Numbered from the stretch's first letter, positions 34,617 through 44,339 are shown. The stretch is 64,000 nucleotides of DNA from Sporosarcina sp. FSL W7-1349 (GCF_038003045.1 NZ_JBBOOK010000001.1:2542001-2606000); one strand, 5' to 3'. Made by a program: numbers and translations. Notes: generated from the sequence alone by a model not told the origin.

Positions 34617-35648
34617 TTACACTTCCCGTTTTGCTGCTGCCACTTCCAGCATTGATTTCTTACTCGACCGTTTAGTCGCCAACGATTCAAACCAGCCCGT
34701 AACCGAAGGGAATAGGCCGCGTGGCATGAAAATGACAACAAGCATCAAGATCAGACCATAAATGACATGTTCAAAGTCACTTGTAATGAAAGGAAACTTT
34801 TCCCCAAGTGCGTGAACGACGATTCCGACTACTCGGATCAGCAATGTACCGATCAAAGCGCCCCAAACACTACCGCTTCCTCCAAGAACGACCATTGCCA
34901 AAAAGAGAATGGACGCATCCATTGTAAAGGCCGCTGGAGAAATACTATAACTCATATGTGCGAATAGCCACCCAGCCAAGCCGGCAAACATGGCACTCAA
35001 AATGAAGATTTGCATCTTATATTTCCCCGTATTCACACCCATTGCGCTAGAAGCAATTTCGCTGTCGTGAATGGAACGGAGCGCTCTACCAACCCGTGAA
35101 TGAACAATATTTAATGAAAGGACTAGCACAACCAGGACAAAGAACCAAACTAGATAATAATAAGGAACGCCCTGGGTAATGGTAAAGCCAAACAAGTTCA
35201 GTTGAGGAATCCCGAAGAATCCGGATGCCCCCTTCGTCACTCCGCGCCATTCCACTAATAAGGTATGGACGATAATCCCCAATGCGAGAGTTGCCATCGC
35301 TAAATAATAACCGCTCAATCTAGACATCGTATAACCCATGAAGAAAGCGACAACCGCTGGTACTAATATAGCGACCGGCAAGCTGATCCATGGACTCCAT
35401 CCCATCGTCGCCGTCAAAACCGATGTCGTATAGGCCCCGATTCCGTAAAAGGCGGCCTGCCCCAATGAAATCTGGCCGGCATATCCCATCAACAATCCAA
35501 GTCCAATTGCGATAATCGCGTAGATTCCTGCAAATGTTGCCTGAGTCAGATAGAATGATTGCGTTACGATCATAGGAAAGACCAGGATTAATAAAGCGAA
35601 AATCAGTACGCCCGACCACTTGGTCTGTTGAACACCATGAAGCTTCAT
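34617..35648 (-). CDS. livM: ABC transporter permease LivM
   Basis: A 343-aa permease with about ten spans and family landmarks GYAGQISLGQAAFYGIGAY and SRVGRALRSIHDSEIAS (the cytosolic coupling loop). Its ATG shares one base with the livH stop (TAATG). It pairs with LivH to form the channel of the importer. Confidence 0.92.
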   Translation of the reverse strand: MKLHGVQQTKWSGVLIFALLILVFPMIVTQSFYLTQATFAGIYAIIAIGLGLLMGYAGQISLGQAAFYGIGAYTTSVLTATMGWSPWISLPVAILVPAVVAFFMGYTMSRLSGYYLAMATLALGIIVHTLLVEWRGVTKGASGFFGIPQLNLFGFTITQGVPYYYLVWFFVLVVLVLSLNIVHSRVGRALRSIHDSEIASSAMGVNTGKYKMQIFILSAMFAGLAGWLFAHMSYSISPAAFTMDASILFLAMVVLGGSGSVWGALIGTLLIRVVGIVVHALGEKFPFITSDFEHVIYGLILMLVVIFMPRGLFPSVTGWFESLATKRSSKKSMLEVAAAKREV

Positions 35649-36526
35649 TACAATCCTCCTTTTCCGACACTTTTTTCACCAAGAATTCCACTTGGACGGA
35701 TTAACAAGATCAGCAGGATCGCCGAGAACGTAATCGCGTCTTTCATACCGGAACTGATATACCCAGCGCCCAATGACTCCAATAAACCGATCAAGAGACC
35801 GCCGACTACAGCACCTGGTGCGCTACCAAGTCCACCCAGGATAGCTGCGGAGAATCCTTTGATGCCGAGCATCGCCCCCATATCATAAGCAGGGAACATG
35901 ATCGGGGCAACAGCAAGTCCAGCCAATGCGCCAAGCGCTGCACTCAATGTAAATGAAAGCGATGACATTTTAATCGGGCTGACACCCATTAATCGCGCTG
36001 CCAACGGGTTCACTGAAGAGGCTTGGAATGCCTTTCCGACCATTGTTTTATCAATCAGAATATAAAGAAGGAATACAACCAATAGCATGATCAGCACAAC
36101 CCACATCGCTTGCGGCGTGATGGTAGCCCCCATGATATTGACCGGCGTATTTTCTGTGAACGGGGCGACCCGCAATTGATCCTTCCCCCATACAACACTT
36201 GCAATTCCTCGGATGAAAATAGACGCACCGATCGTCAAGATGATCAAACTGATTGCGTCCGCTCCCTTTGCCCGTCGAATCAAAATGAATTCCATAATCC
36301 AACCGAGAATGAGAACAAAGAATATGGTGACAAAAAAAGCGACCCAATACGGAAGCCCGGCCGTTGTCAAAGAGAACATCGTCAACCCGCCCAGCATGAC
36401 AAACTCACCTTGCGCCAGATTGATCACTTTCGTAACACTATAAATTGTGACGAAACCGAGAGCGACAATGGCATAAATACTGCCAATTGTCACTCCAGTC
36501 AACGTAAACTGCAAAAGATCCCCCAT
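35648..36526 (-). CDS. livH: ABC transporter permease LivH
   Basis: A 292-aa permease with about eight spans. Landmarks are IGSIYAIVALGFVTIYSVTK at the N-terminus, then NLAQGEFVMLGG, and the coupling loop VGKAFQASSVNPLAARLMG. AAAGGAG precedes the ATG. It lies 27 bp after paaK. Confidence 0.92.
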   Translation of the reverse strand: MGDLLQFTLTGVTIGSIYAIVALGFVTIYSVTKVINLAQGEFVMLGGLTMFSLTTAGLPYWVAFFVTIFFVLILGWIMEFILIRRAKGADAISLIILTIGASIFIRGIASVVWGKDQLRVAPFTENTPVNIMGATITPQAMWVVLIMLLVVFLLYILIDKTMVGKAFQASSVNPLAARLMGVSPIKMSSLSFTLSAALGALAGLAVAPIMFPAYDMGAMLGIKGFSAAILGGLGSAPGAVVGGLLIGLLESLGAGYISSGMKDAITFSAILLILLIRPSGILGEKSVGKGGL

Positions 36527-36553
36527 ATGTTACACTCCTTTTCTAGCGGACCC

Positions 36554-37882
36554 TTAGACACCGATCGGGTTCGATTCCCGCTTATCGATCAAACGGATCG
36601 CTTTTCCTTCCGAACGTGGAATTGTTTTTGGTGCATTGATGACGACATCAACTGAAATGAGGCATGTCGATTTCATTTGATGTTGGATTTTTTTCTTAAG
36701 CGCGGCAATCGATCCATGAGTCAGATCTTCTCCCACTTCCGCATACAAAGCAGAATCGCATTCAACATGAAGCTCGATACCATCCATGGCCCCTTTGCGG
36801 ATCCGGTGGATTTGATAAACCGGGAACAATCCCTCGATTTTCAGAAGCTCTCTTTCCATTTCGGAAGGGAAAACGTTTACACCGCGGATAATCAACATAT
36901 CGTCCGTACGGCCTTTCACACGGGACATCCGAGTTGTCGTACGGCCACATTTACATTTTTCGCGAGTAATGGAAGAGATATCACCTGTACGGTAACGGAT
37001 GACTGGTAACGCTTCCTTTTGAAGACTAGTAAAGACGACTTCTCCATCTTCGCCATCCGGTACTGGTTGAAGTGTGTCCGGATTAATAATTTCGATTAGG
37101 AAATGATCTTCTGCTACATGCAGCCCGTCTTGCGCTTCATGACATTCCACGGCGACGCCCGGTCCCATGATTTCACTTAGGCCATAAATATCAACTGCTT
37201 TAATATCCAATTTCTCTTCAAGAGTCGCACGCATTTCTTCAGACCAAGCTTCCGCACCGAAAATACCGTACTTCAATTCGGTCTCACGTGGGTTCATGCC
37301 CAGATCTTCCATCTTTTCAACGATACTTAAAATGTAAGATGGCGTACCACAGATCCCTCTAGGCTTCAAGTCGTTAATAAGTGTAATTTGGCGCTCTGTA
37401 TTTCCTCCCGAAATCGGAACCGTCGCAACACCCAGTTCGTCAGCACCTTGATGAAGGCCCAGTCCGCCCGTAAACAATCCATATCCGTATGCGTTATGGA
37501 AGACATCCGATTTTTGACCGCCCGCCGCAACGAGTGCTCTAGCTACGATTACTCCCCAGTTTTTCAAGTCCTGTTCGGTGTAGCCGACAATTGTAGGCTT
37601 TCCACTTGTCCCGGAAGAACCATGGATACGGGTTACCTCTTCAATCGGCACAGCGAATAGTCCGTATGGATATTGGTCACGGAAATCTTTCTTGATCGTG
37701 AAAGGAAGTTTTACAATATCATCTATAGATTGAATGTCCTCTGGCTTGATACCTAGTTCATCAAATTTCTTTTTGTAAAATTCCACATTCTCATAGACAC
37801 TTTTCACAGTTGACTGCAGACCGCTCAACTGCCACTCTTCCATCTGAGTGCGTGAGGCTGATTCAATTTCTGGATTATACAT
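36554..37882 (-). CDS. paaK: Phenylacetate-CoA ligase
   Basis: A 442-aa ANL-superfamily ligase. The ATP-binding loop GSSGTSGKPTIVGYT, the YRTGDIS hinge region and a C-terminal lid ending PRSEGKAIRL are typical of PaaK. It activates phenylacetate to phenylacetyl-CoA, the substrate of PaaABC. I start at the ATG at 37882, behind GGGAGG. It heads the operon with the liv importer, coupling uptake to activation. Confidence 0.94.
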   Translation of the reverse strand: MYNPEIESASRTQMEEWQLSGLQSTVKSVYENVEFYKKKFDELGIKPEDIQSIDDIVKLPFTIKKDFRDQYPYGLFAVPIEEVTRIHGSSGTSGKPTIVGYTEQDLKNWGVIVARALVAAGGQKSDVFHNAYGYGLFTGGLGLHQGADELGVATVPISGGNTERQITLINDLKPRGICGTPSYILSIVEKMEDLGMNPRETELKYGIFGAEAWSEEMRATLEEKLDIKAVDIYGLSEIMGPGVAVECHEAQDGLHVAEDHFLIEIINPDTLQPVPDGEDGEVVFTSLQKEALPVIRYRTGDISSITREKCKCGRTTTRMSRVKGRTDDMLIIRGVNVFPSEMERELLKIEGLFPVYQIHRIRKGAMDGIELHVECDSALYAEVGEDLTHGSIAALKKKIQHQMKSTCLISVDVVINAPKTIPRSEGKAIRLIDKRESNPIGV

Positions 37883-37937
37883 AATAGCCTTTCCTCCCAA
37901 TTGCATAGTAGTTTAGTTGCAATTAATATAACAAATA

Positions 37938-38002
37938 ATAAACGAATTCACGTTTATCTGTAATATAAACATTAGATTAATACATATTTTATATAAAGTC
38001 AA
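37938..38002 (-). promoter_or_regulatory. paaK promoter and operator
   Basis: TTGACT (complement of 37997-38002) and TAATCT (complement of 37974-37979) are 17 bp apart. Downstream of it, ATAAACG and CGTTTAT with six bases between form a perfect 20-bp inverted repeat at 37938-37957, well placed for a repressor. The rest of the 377-bp gap to metY contains AT-rich sequence and no gene. Confidence 0.65.
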
Positions 38003-38218
38003 TACTAATTTCTGATAATTCACTACTGAAAGTTGCGGTTTGGAAGCTCTTTCATTATGGTTTTGAGCTATTTTTTACTTGTTTGCAAATCCAATAGCTT
38101 TGAAAATGAATCCAAATAACCCCATCCGAAGACGAATAAAATGATAGTCCTACATACCTATTTTTCTATTAATAAGTTATACTCATATAATTATAAATGC
38201 TTTAAATAACCAAAATAA

Positions 38219-38249
38219 AAGAGCAATTTCGAATGGGAAATCGCTCTTT
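38219..38249 (-). terminator. metY terminator
   Basis: AAGAGCAATTTC and GAAATCGCTCTT form a hairpin with one mismatch, with a T-rich tail on the minus strand. Confidence 0.8.
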
Positions 38250-38259
38250 TGGTTGGTTA

Positions 38260-39549
38260 TCAAGCTTCTTCAACTGTCGCTTTTTCGATGGCTTGTTTCA
38301 AGTCAGCAATAATATCGTCTGCCGATTCCAATCCGACAGATAGACGGATGAGTTCTTCTGTAACTCCGGAGGTAATCAGATCTTCTGCGCTCAATTGTTG
38401 ATGAGTCGTCGAAGCAGGATGAATAATAAGAGATTTTGCGTCCCCCACATTGGCTACATGTGACCAGATGTTCACGTTGTCGATCACTTTCCGTCCTGCT
38501 TCACGGCCGCCCTTGATGCCGAATACAATAATAGAACCCGCACCGTGTTTTAAATACTTTTTCGCTGCCCCATAGGATGGATGATCTTCCAACCCTGTAT
38601 AGGTCACCCATTCGACGGAAGGATGCTCTTGCAGGAATTCCGCTACTTTCAGTGCGTTTTCATTATGTCTCGTCACACGCAGATGAAGTGTTTCTAATCC
38701 TTGCAGGAAGTTGAATGCACTGTCCGGATCCAAGCAAGGTCCGAAATCACGCAGCAGTTGTACACGCAGTTTCGTTGCAAATGCGGCGCCTGCCGTATCG
38801 ATGCCATAGCGGAGTCCGTGATAGGTTTCATCCGGTTCTGTGAATCCAGGGAATTTGCCTTTCGTCCAATCGAATTTTCCCGCATCGACCGCTACGCCGC
38901 CGATAGTCGTGCCATGACCGCCAATCCATTTTGTAGCCGAATGAATGATGACGTCCGCTCCGAATTCAGCCGGATTGCAACCGTAAGGGGAAGCAAATGT
39001 ATTGTCGATCAATAGCGGAATATCATTCTCATGCGCAATGTTCGCCACCGCTTCGATATCCAAGACGTGGAGACTCGGGTTACCGATCGTTTCAGCAAAC
39101 AATGCTTTCGTTTTATCGGTTATAGCCTCACGGAAGTTTTCAGGGTCAGTTGCATCGACAAATTTCACGTTAATGCCGTAGCGCGGTAATGTGACGGCGA
39201 ATAGATTGTATGTTCCGCCATAGAGATTGCCTGCCGCAACAATTTCATCTCCCGCACCTGCAATATTCATAACGGAGAACGCGATGGCCGCCATCCCGGA
39301 GGATAGTGCAACCGCTGCGGAACCGCCTTCCAAAAGAGCAATCCTCTCTTCAAAGACCGATACAGTCGGGTTTGTAATACGTGTATAAATATTGCCTGCT
39401 TCTTGAAGGCCAAACAGATTTTGTGCATGCTCCGTGTCACGGAAGACATAAGAAGTCGTACGATGGATCGGCAACGCGCGGGATCCCGTTACCGGATCAG
39501 GCTTCTGACCGCCATGCAGTAAAAGTGTTTCAGGATGCAAACTTGACAT
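38260..39549 (-). CDS. metY: O-acetylhomoserine sulfhydrylase
   Basis: A 429-aa PLP enzyme of the Cys/Met metabolism family. K207 in HSATKWIGGHG binds PLP; YTRITNPTVSVFEERIALLE and the long insert with PGFTEPDETYHGLRY mark the MetY branch. It makes homocysteine from O-acetylhomoserine and sulfide. A SAM-I riboswitch in the leader confirms methionine-linked control. Confidence 0.93.
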   Translation of the reverse strand: MSSLHPETLLLHGGQKPDPVTGSRALPIHRTTSYVFRDTEHAQNLFGLQEAGNIYTRITNPTVSVFEERIALLEGGSAAVALSSGMAAIAFSVMNIAGAGDEIVAAGNLYGGTYNLFAVTLPRYGINVKFVDATDPENFREAITDKTKALFAETIGNPSLHVLDIEAVANIAHENDIPLLIDNTFASPYGCNPAEFGADVIIHSATKWIGGHGTTIGGVAVDAGKFDWTKGKFPGFTEPDETYHGLRYGIDTAGAAFATKLRVQLLRDFGPCLDPDSAFNFLQGLETLHLRVTRHNENALKVAEFLQEHPSVEWVTYTGLEDHPSYGAAKKYLKHGAGSIIVFGIKGGREAGRKVIDNVNIWSHVANVGDAKSLIIHPASTTHQQLSAEDLITSGVTEELIRLSVGLESADDIIADLKQAIEKATVEEA

Positions 39550-39611
39550 AATTGATTACCTCCAAAAGTGTAGTGGTTTAGATGGAATTACAGGCACGGC
39601 AGGGTTCGGAA

Positions 39612-39740
39612 ACAATTGATGCAATTGATTTCTGATTCTTCTCGAGCTTGCTCGAAAAGCTCTTCTAAAGATCTATGACGATATCCGCCGCAGGCTTGTT
39701 CTAAATCCAGTAGCTGTTTTAACACCTGCTAGATTTAGAT
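39612..39740. repeat. Dispersed multi-hairpin element, copy 2
   Basis: Related to copy 1 through the shared core CTCGAGCTTGCTCGAAAAGCTC, given here as CTCGAG plus CTCGAAAAGCTC, a TCTAAAGATCTATGAC analogue, CCGCCGCAGGC, and the paired ends CTAAATC/GATTTAG. It lies between the SAM riboswitch terminator and the metY start, inside the metY leader. Confidence 0.65.
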
Positions 39741-39746
39741 AAAATA

Positions 39747-39906
39747 AAACCCCCTTCGCTTAAGAAGAGGGTTAGGCTTTCGCTATTCCTCCCCTTATCT
39801 TTCAGATCGTTTGCACGAATCTGTAGGAAGTAGCACCTTAACAAGTGGTTGACTTGCCGGTTGCCGGGCATCGCAGGGCCTAGTCCCTCCGCCGCTCTTG
39901 ATAAGA
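39747..39906 (-). promoter_or_regulatory. SAM-I (S-box) riboswitch with terminator
   Basis: On the minus strand CTTATC and GATAAG close P1 (39791-39906). Conserved blocks GGCGGAGGGACT, GATGCCCGGCAACC and AAGGTGCTA are in order. The expression platform is the hairpin AACCCTCTTC/GAAGGGGGTT at 39747-39772 with TTTTATTTT after it. SAM binding should favour termination before metY. Confidence 0.93.
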
Positions 39907-39940
39907 GTTGTGTAGATTTCAGTTTTCCATCTTGTGAAAC

Positions 39941-39970
39941 AGTATAGAGGTTGCTCGGTTTCTTTGTCAA
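39941..39970 (-). promoter_or_regulatory. metY promoter
   Basis: TTGACA (complement of 39965-39970) and TATACT (complement of 39941-39946) with an 18-bp spacer, some 35 bp before the SAM-I aptamer. Confidence 0.8.
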
Positions 39971-40051
39971 GAGTTTGTTGGAAAATTTCTGAAACTTGTG
40001 CTTAATTAAAGATGCTATACTCTAGATATACCGATTATGGGGGAATTTTTT

Positions 40052-40684
40052 ATGGGTATTTGGTTATTCGGAATCTTACTATGGGGATATGCCATCGGAT
40101 GCTTGCATGGATCGGTTGTTGCTCAAAAGCTATCCGGAGTCAATTTGAAAGAGACTGGTGTCAAAAATGCAGGTGCCTCTAACGCCACCATCGTCTTAGG
40201 CAAGAAATTCGGCGCGCTTGTTGCTTTGATTGATATCGGGAAAGGCGTGCTGGCCGTCTGGCTCGCAGGCTGGGCTATCGAGTTTGCGGGATTATCCGCA
40301 AGCATCGGCTCCGCCTTGTTATTTCTTGCAGGTACAGCAGCGGTCATCGGGCATATCTTCCCGTTCCATATGGGATTCGATGGCGGGAAAGGGACAGCTA
40401 CACTGATTGGGATTCTGCTCGCCCTTGATTGGAAATTAGGACTTATTGGTCTACTCCTTTTCATCGTAGTCACTTGCATAACGGATTTTATCGTCTTCGG
40501 AGTGATGGCGTTATACGTCGTCCTTCTTTTCACTGCTTTCTGGATCGGCGGTGTTTGGGAAGTCGGCTTGGCCGCGCTGTTGTTCCTTTTGGCTATTTGG
40601 AAGCATCTTGAAAACTTTAAACGTCTGCGAAATGGACAGGAAAACCGGGTTTCAGCCGTATTTAAAAAGAAAAAAACGGTATAG
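40052..40684 (+). CDS. PlsY-family glycerol-3-phosphate acyltransferase-like protein
   Basis: A 210-aa membrane protein with about six spans and PlsY landmarks in altered form: GVKNAGASNATIVLGKKFG where PlsY has GSGNxGATN, and HIFPFHMGFDGGKGTAT. PlsY acylates glycerol-3-phosphate with acyl-phosphate. Altered motif 1 (KNAGASN) and its position outside a lipid operon suggest a divergent paralogue. The ATG at 40052 is chosen because GGGGGA precedes it; 40037 lies within that site. Confidence 0.8.
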   Translation: MGIWLFGILLWGYAIGCLHGSVVAQKLSGVNLKETGVKNAGASNATIVLGKKFGALVALIDIGKGVLAVWLAGWAIEFAGLSASIGSALLFLAGTAAVIGHIFPFHMGFDGGKGTATLIGILLALDWKLGLIGLLLFIVVTCITDFIVFGVMALYVVLLFTAFWIGGVWEVGLAALLFLLAIWKHLENFKRLRNGQENRVSAVFKKKKTV

Positions 40685-40765
40685 AAACCAATTCGGCCTT
40701 CCCAGACTTGATAAATCGAAATAAGTATGGTAGGTTTGAAAACAGAAATTTTTTATAAGCTCTGT

Positions 40766-40854
40766 ATGTATAACCTCAATAATATGGTTTGAGGGTCTCT
40801 ACCAGGAACCGTTACATCCTGACTACATAATTCAATTGTAGTCGGGATTTTTTT
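40766..40854 (+). promoter_or_regulatory. Purine riboswitch, guanine-type aptamer, with terminator
   Basis: P1 is ATGTA/TACAT, P2 CCTCAA/TTGAGG, J2/3 GTCTCTAC and P3 CAGGA/TCCTG. The specificity base in J3/1 is C (c40823, GACTA), as in guanine aptamers, not the T of adenine ones. CCTGACTACA then pairs with TGTAGTCGGG at 40837-40846 and T7 follows, so the terminator shares the 3' P1 strand. Ligand binding should prevent termination and turn pbuE on. Confidence 0.88.
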
Positions 40855-40907
40855 ATGCCTAGAAATTTAATTACAGAGCATCTTTATATATATCGGAGGT
40901 ATTTTTC

Positions 40908-42077
40908 ATGAATTTTAAAGTTTTCATACTGGCAGCAGCCGCTGTCACTGTAGGATTGGTGGAATTGATTGTTGGTGGGATCTTGCCTATCATCGCGGAG
41001 GATTTACAAGTGTCCCTTCATGCTGCTGGACAACTTATTACCGTTTTTGCTCTTGTGTATGCCATTTCCGGTCCTGTCCTTTTATCGGTAACCGCAAAAA
41101 TAGAGCGAAAAAAGTTGTATCTTATCGCGTTGACAGTATTTTTCATTGGAAATCTAATGACGTATTTCAGCCCTACTTTTTCGCTCGTCATGGTCGCTAG
41201 GATTATTACCGCTATGAGTGCATCTTTAGTTATCATACTTTCCCTGACCATTACCTCCCGGATTGTAGAGCCGATGCACCGCGCCAAATCATTGGGCATC
41301 ATCTATATGGGGATCAGCTCCTCGCTCGTGTTGGGGGTGCCGATCGGGATTGTGGTGACCGAGGCGTTTGGCTGGCGTACTGTATTTCTAGGGATTGCTG
41401 TTCTTTCAATCGGTTCCGCTGTACTGGTTTATACACTTTTGGAGAAAGTCCCCTCGGGGAACATCCTGCCGCTATCGGAACAGATGAAATCCCTCGGAAA
41501 TTTTAAAATTGTAGGCGCACATTTAGCGATGATGTTCATGTTAGCCGGCCACTATACAGTTTATGCGTATTTTACACCTTTTCTAGAAACCACTTTGCAT
41601 TTCAACCCGTATTGGATCAGCATCAGCTATCTTCTTTTTGGAATTGCAGCGGTAAGTGGCGGCGCTTTAGGGGGAACATTGGCTGATCAAATCGGATCGC
41701 CGAAAAGCATTTTGATTGTCATTGGCTCTTTTGCTTTCATCCTTTTCGCACTACCCTACTCTACATTTTCCCATATAGTATTTTTTGCTGTGATGATGCT
41801 GTGGGGCGCATTAAGCTGGGCTTTGGCGCCTCCTATGCAGAATTATCTGATCAACACCGATCCCGATTCTTCCGATATACACCAGAGCCTAAATAACTCT
41901 GCCCTTCAAATCGGGATTGCTTTGGGCTCGGGGATTGGCGGAGCGGTGCTAGATTCTACCGGTTCTGTGGTCAGCACGGCCAGCGTCGGAGCCGGTGTAG
42001 TGATAGTCTCGCTCGTATGCGCTATTTTTTCTCTGGCTTTACCTTCTAAAGCTGCCAAAAATTCTTCTATCCATTGA
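40908..42077 (+). CDS. pbuE: Purine efflux pump PbuE (MFS)
   Basis: A 389-aa, twelve-span major facilitator. The N-terminus MNFKVFILAAAAVTVGLVEL and following LIVGGILPIIA match Bacillus PbuE closely, as do DSSDIHQSLNNSALQIGIALG and GGAVLDSTG near the end. It exports hypoxanthine and other purine bases. CGGAGG precedes the ATG. The riboswitch in front supports the role. Confidence 0.92.
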   Translation: MNFKVFILAAAAVTVGLVELIVGGILPIIAEDLQVSLHAAGQLITVFALVYAISGPVLLSVTAKIERKKLYLIALTVFFIGNLMTYFSPTFSLVMVARIITAMSASLVIILSLTITSRIVEPMHRAKSLGIIYMGISSSLVLGVPIGIVVTEAFGWRTVFLGIAVLSIGSAVLVYTLLEKVPSGNILPLSEQMKSLGNFKIVGAHLAMMFMLAGHYTVYAYFTPFLETTLHFNPYWISISYLLFGIAAVSGGALGGTLADQIGSPKSILIVIGSFAFILFALPYSTFSHIVFFAVMMLWGALSWALAPPMQNYLINTDPDSSDIHQSLNNSALQIGIALGSGIGGAVLDSTGSVVSTASVGAGVVIVSLVCAIFSLALPSKAAKNSSIH

Positions 42078-42118
42078 TTGGACAACCATTAGTTCACTTC
42101 ATGCTTTGAAAAACAGAT

Positions 42119-42156
42119 AAGGGCTGGCATGGAAGTTCCGTTTCCATGCCAGCCCT
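42119..42156. terminator. Terminator between pbuE and the TauE gene
   Basis: AAGGGCTGGCATGGAA and TTCCATGCCAGCCCTT form a perfect 16-bp stem between convergent genes, with only short T-rich flanks. Confidence 0.8.
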
Positions 42157-42162
42157 TGTTCA

Positions 42163-42936
42163 TTAAAAATCCAACCATATTTTGATAGCTGTTCCCAGGA
42201 TGAGAACTGCCAAAATCCCTTGCAATATTTTAGTATTCATCTTTTGGCCGACTTTCGCTCCAAGCGGCGCGGCTAGGACGCTGGCAACAATCATGATGGC
42301 GGCAGGGCCATATAATACTTGATCGGTCACTACTTTTCCAACCGTCGAACCGATAGAGGATAGGAATGTAATCGCCAGCGATGTGGCAATCGTCATGCGG
42401 GTCGGGATTTTCAAGACGACCAACATGATCGGCACTAAGATGAACGCACCCGCTGCACCGACGATTCCGGCTCCAATCCCGACGAGAAACGAGAGACTTG
42501 CCGCCACCCATTTATTGAATGTCACTTGTTCGGCTGGAATATCGTCCAACCCTTTTTTCGGAACGAACATCATGATGGCGGCGATGGTCGCCAACAGACC
42601 ATAGACCAGGTTGACCATATTCTCCGACAGCAGGTCCGACCCGAATCCACCGATGAAACTCCCCAGCAGAACACTGACTCCCATATAAAGGAGGAGCGCT
42701 TTGTTGATCAACCCGCTTTTCCGATACGCCCAGACGCCAGAAATTGTTGCAAAAAACACTTGGATAGCGCTGATTCCTGACACTTCATGGGCGGTGAACG
42801 CTGCCACCCCGAGCAACGGCGGGAGATAGAGCAACATCGGGTACTTGATGATGGATCCACCGATTCCCACCATCCCGGAAATGAATGAGCCGATAAATCC
42901 GATCAGGAACATCGTCACAATAAAAGCGAAATCCAT
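42163..42936 (-). CDS. Sulfite exporter TauE/SafE family protein
   Basis: A 257-aa protein with about eight spans and the family's repeated glycine motifs, [16 protein letters not shown] and [22 protein letters not shown] proteins export sulfite, thiosulfate or sulfonates. It is the last gene of the CstR-controlled sulfur operon, where removal of sulfite or thiosulfate made from persulfide oxidation would be its natural job. Confidence 0.88.
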   Translation of the reverse strand: MDFAFIVTMFLIGFIGSFISGMVGIGGSIIKYPMLLYLPPLLGVAAFTAHEVSGISAIQVFFATISGVWAYRKSGLINKALLLYMGVSVLLGSFIGGFGSDLLSENMVNLVYGLLATIAAIMMFVPKKGLDDIPAEQVTFNKWVAASLSFLVGIGAGIVGAAGAFILVPIMLVVLKIPTRMTIATSLAITFLSSIGSTVGKVVTDQVLYGPAAIMIVASVLAAPLGAKVGQKMNTKILQGILAVLILGTAIKIWLDF

Positions 42937-42960
42937 CTCAACCCCCTCCTTTCTCAGACA

Positions 42961-43188
42961 TCAGCCCTTTTGAATCCAAAACTGGAATACGCCGGCCTCT
43001 TCGGATTGCTCCAGCAGTTGATGGCCGCTTGACTTAGACCAGGCAGTCAAATCCGCTACCGAACCTTTATCCGTCGTATGGATTTCCAAGACCTCACCTT
43101 CCGCCAATTCCTTGATCGCTTTCCTTGCACGGACAACAGGCACCGGGCAGGCAAGCCCTTTTGCATCTAAAAATTTTGTTGAATTCAT
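42961..43188 (-). CDS. TusA-family sulfurtransferase
   Basis: A 75-aa sulfur carrier with the TusA motif DAKGLACPVPVV, in which C14 carries persulfide. It ends in an F-Q-F-W-I stretch as in TusA homologues. It lies between the MBL/rhodanese gene and the TauE gene, and its N-terminal part is very like the TusA half of the gene at 44368-44934. Confidence 0.9.
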   Translation of the reverse strand: MNSTKFLDAKGLACPVPVVRARKAIKELAEGEVLEIHTTDKGSVADLTAWSKSSGHQLLEQSEEAGVFQFWIQKG

Positions 43189-43211
43189 TTATATCTTCTC
43201 CTTTGGTTGAT

Positions 43212-44339
43212 TTATCGTACGGCACATCGATTCGGGCCGATTTCCATTTCACGTTGCGTCTCTTCATCAGGCGTAATTCGACCCATATTCGTCTTCCGGA
43301 TTTCCTGATACGCATTCGGTTGAGGCGGCAAATTCTCCGTCACCATTCTCCTAAACTCAGTTTCACTCTCCACATTCAGCCCATGATTCTGTTCAAATAA
43401 AACGCCTAGCTTCTCCGCGACACTGCCGTCATCCTTCAATTCATCGATGATCATGAAGTGAGCGGGAAGGACGAGGAGTTCTCCGGACAACTCCTTATAC
43501 CGTTTATAGAGAGACTCCCGCAAATCGCCGACCCAGTCATCTGCTAAACCGGCGAGGTCCGGACGTCCGATGGAATCGATGAACAAAATATCGCCTGACA
43601 GTAAATACTTGCTGTCTACCACGAAGGAAGTGGAACCAATCGTATGCCCCGGCGAGTAAAGAGGTTGGATGGCGATCGTCGACTTGCCGATCCGGACGTC
43701 CCGTCCTTCTTCGAGCGGTTCATAGGCAAATGTCACTTCGCCTGCATCTTTCGGAGGAAGCCAATACGTACCGCCCACCTGCTCCGCGATTTTACGTCCT
43801 CCCGAAATATGATCGGCATGCAAATGCGTGTCGAACACATGAGTGATTTTTGCGTCCAATTCTTCCGCAAAGCTTATGAACACATCCGTCATCCGGGTCG
43901 CATCGACGATTGCCGCTTCCCCGTGGGAAACGATCATATAGGAAAGGCATCCTTTGCCGATCCGAACGAATTGATACAATTCACCTCCATCCGCCAAATC
44001 ACCGACTTTGACCGGTTCCAAATGTTCGCTCCAAGCTTTCATGCCCCCTTCCAAATAGAACGCGGCCCGGCCTTGTTCTGCGATCATCTCCGCTACCATC
44101 ACGGAAGAACCTTCTTTGGCACAGACGACTACGATGTCCTGATCGGTCGGAAGCTGGTCCATGATATCCTCCACACCATCCAACAGGTCAAAATAAGGGA
44201 TATTGAGATGCTGGATGTGCTCCCCTTCGATTTTCCAGTCTGCAAATGCGTCCTCATTTCGTACATCGAGAATGAAAACCGGTTCTTTCTTTACAATCTT
44301 TTTCGTCATTTCACTTGCGGTCATCGGTTTAAGTGACAT
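43212..44339 (-). CDS. Rhodanese-MBL fusion, persulfide dioxygenase-like
   Basis: A 375-aa protein. Residues 1-110 form a rhodanese domain with C73 ([10 protein letters not shown]). Residues 118-330 form a metallo-beta-lactamase domain with H172, H174, D176 and H177 (THLHADH), YSPGHTIGS and SGDILF, matching ETHE1/CstB-type persulfide dioxygenases. It would oxidise low-molecular-weight persulfides to sulfite or thiosulfate. The rhodanese is N-terminal here, whereas in S. aureus CstB the MBL comes first, so the domain order is different. Confidence 0.88.
   Translation of the reverse strand: MSLKPMTASEMTKKIVKKEPVFILDVRNEDAFADWKIEGEHIQHLNIPYFDLLDGVEDIMDQLPTDQDIVVVCAKEGSSVMVAEMIAEQGRAAFYLEGGMKAWSEHLEPVKVGDLADGGELYQFVRIGKGCLSYMIVSHGEAAIVDATRMTDVFISFAEELDAKITHVFDTHLHADHISGGRKIAEQVGGTYWLPPKDAGEVTFAYEPLEEGRDVRIGKSTIAIQPLYSPGHTIGSTSFVVDSKYLLSGDILFIDSIGRPDLAGLADDWVGDLRESLYKRYKELSGELLVLPAHFMIIDELKDDGSVAEKLGVLFEQNHGLNVESETEFRRMVTENLPPQPNAYQEIRKTNMGRITPDEETQREMEIGPNRCAVR

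Noticed and set aside
40766..40828. Adenine riboswitch as in B. subtilis pbuE
   Set aside because: The specificity base is C, not T, so the aptamer is of guanine type.
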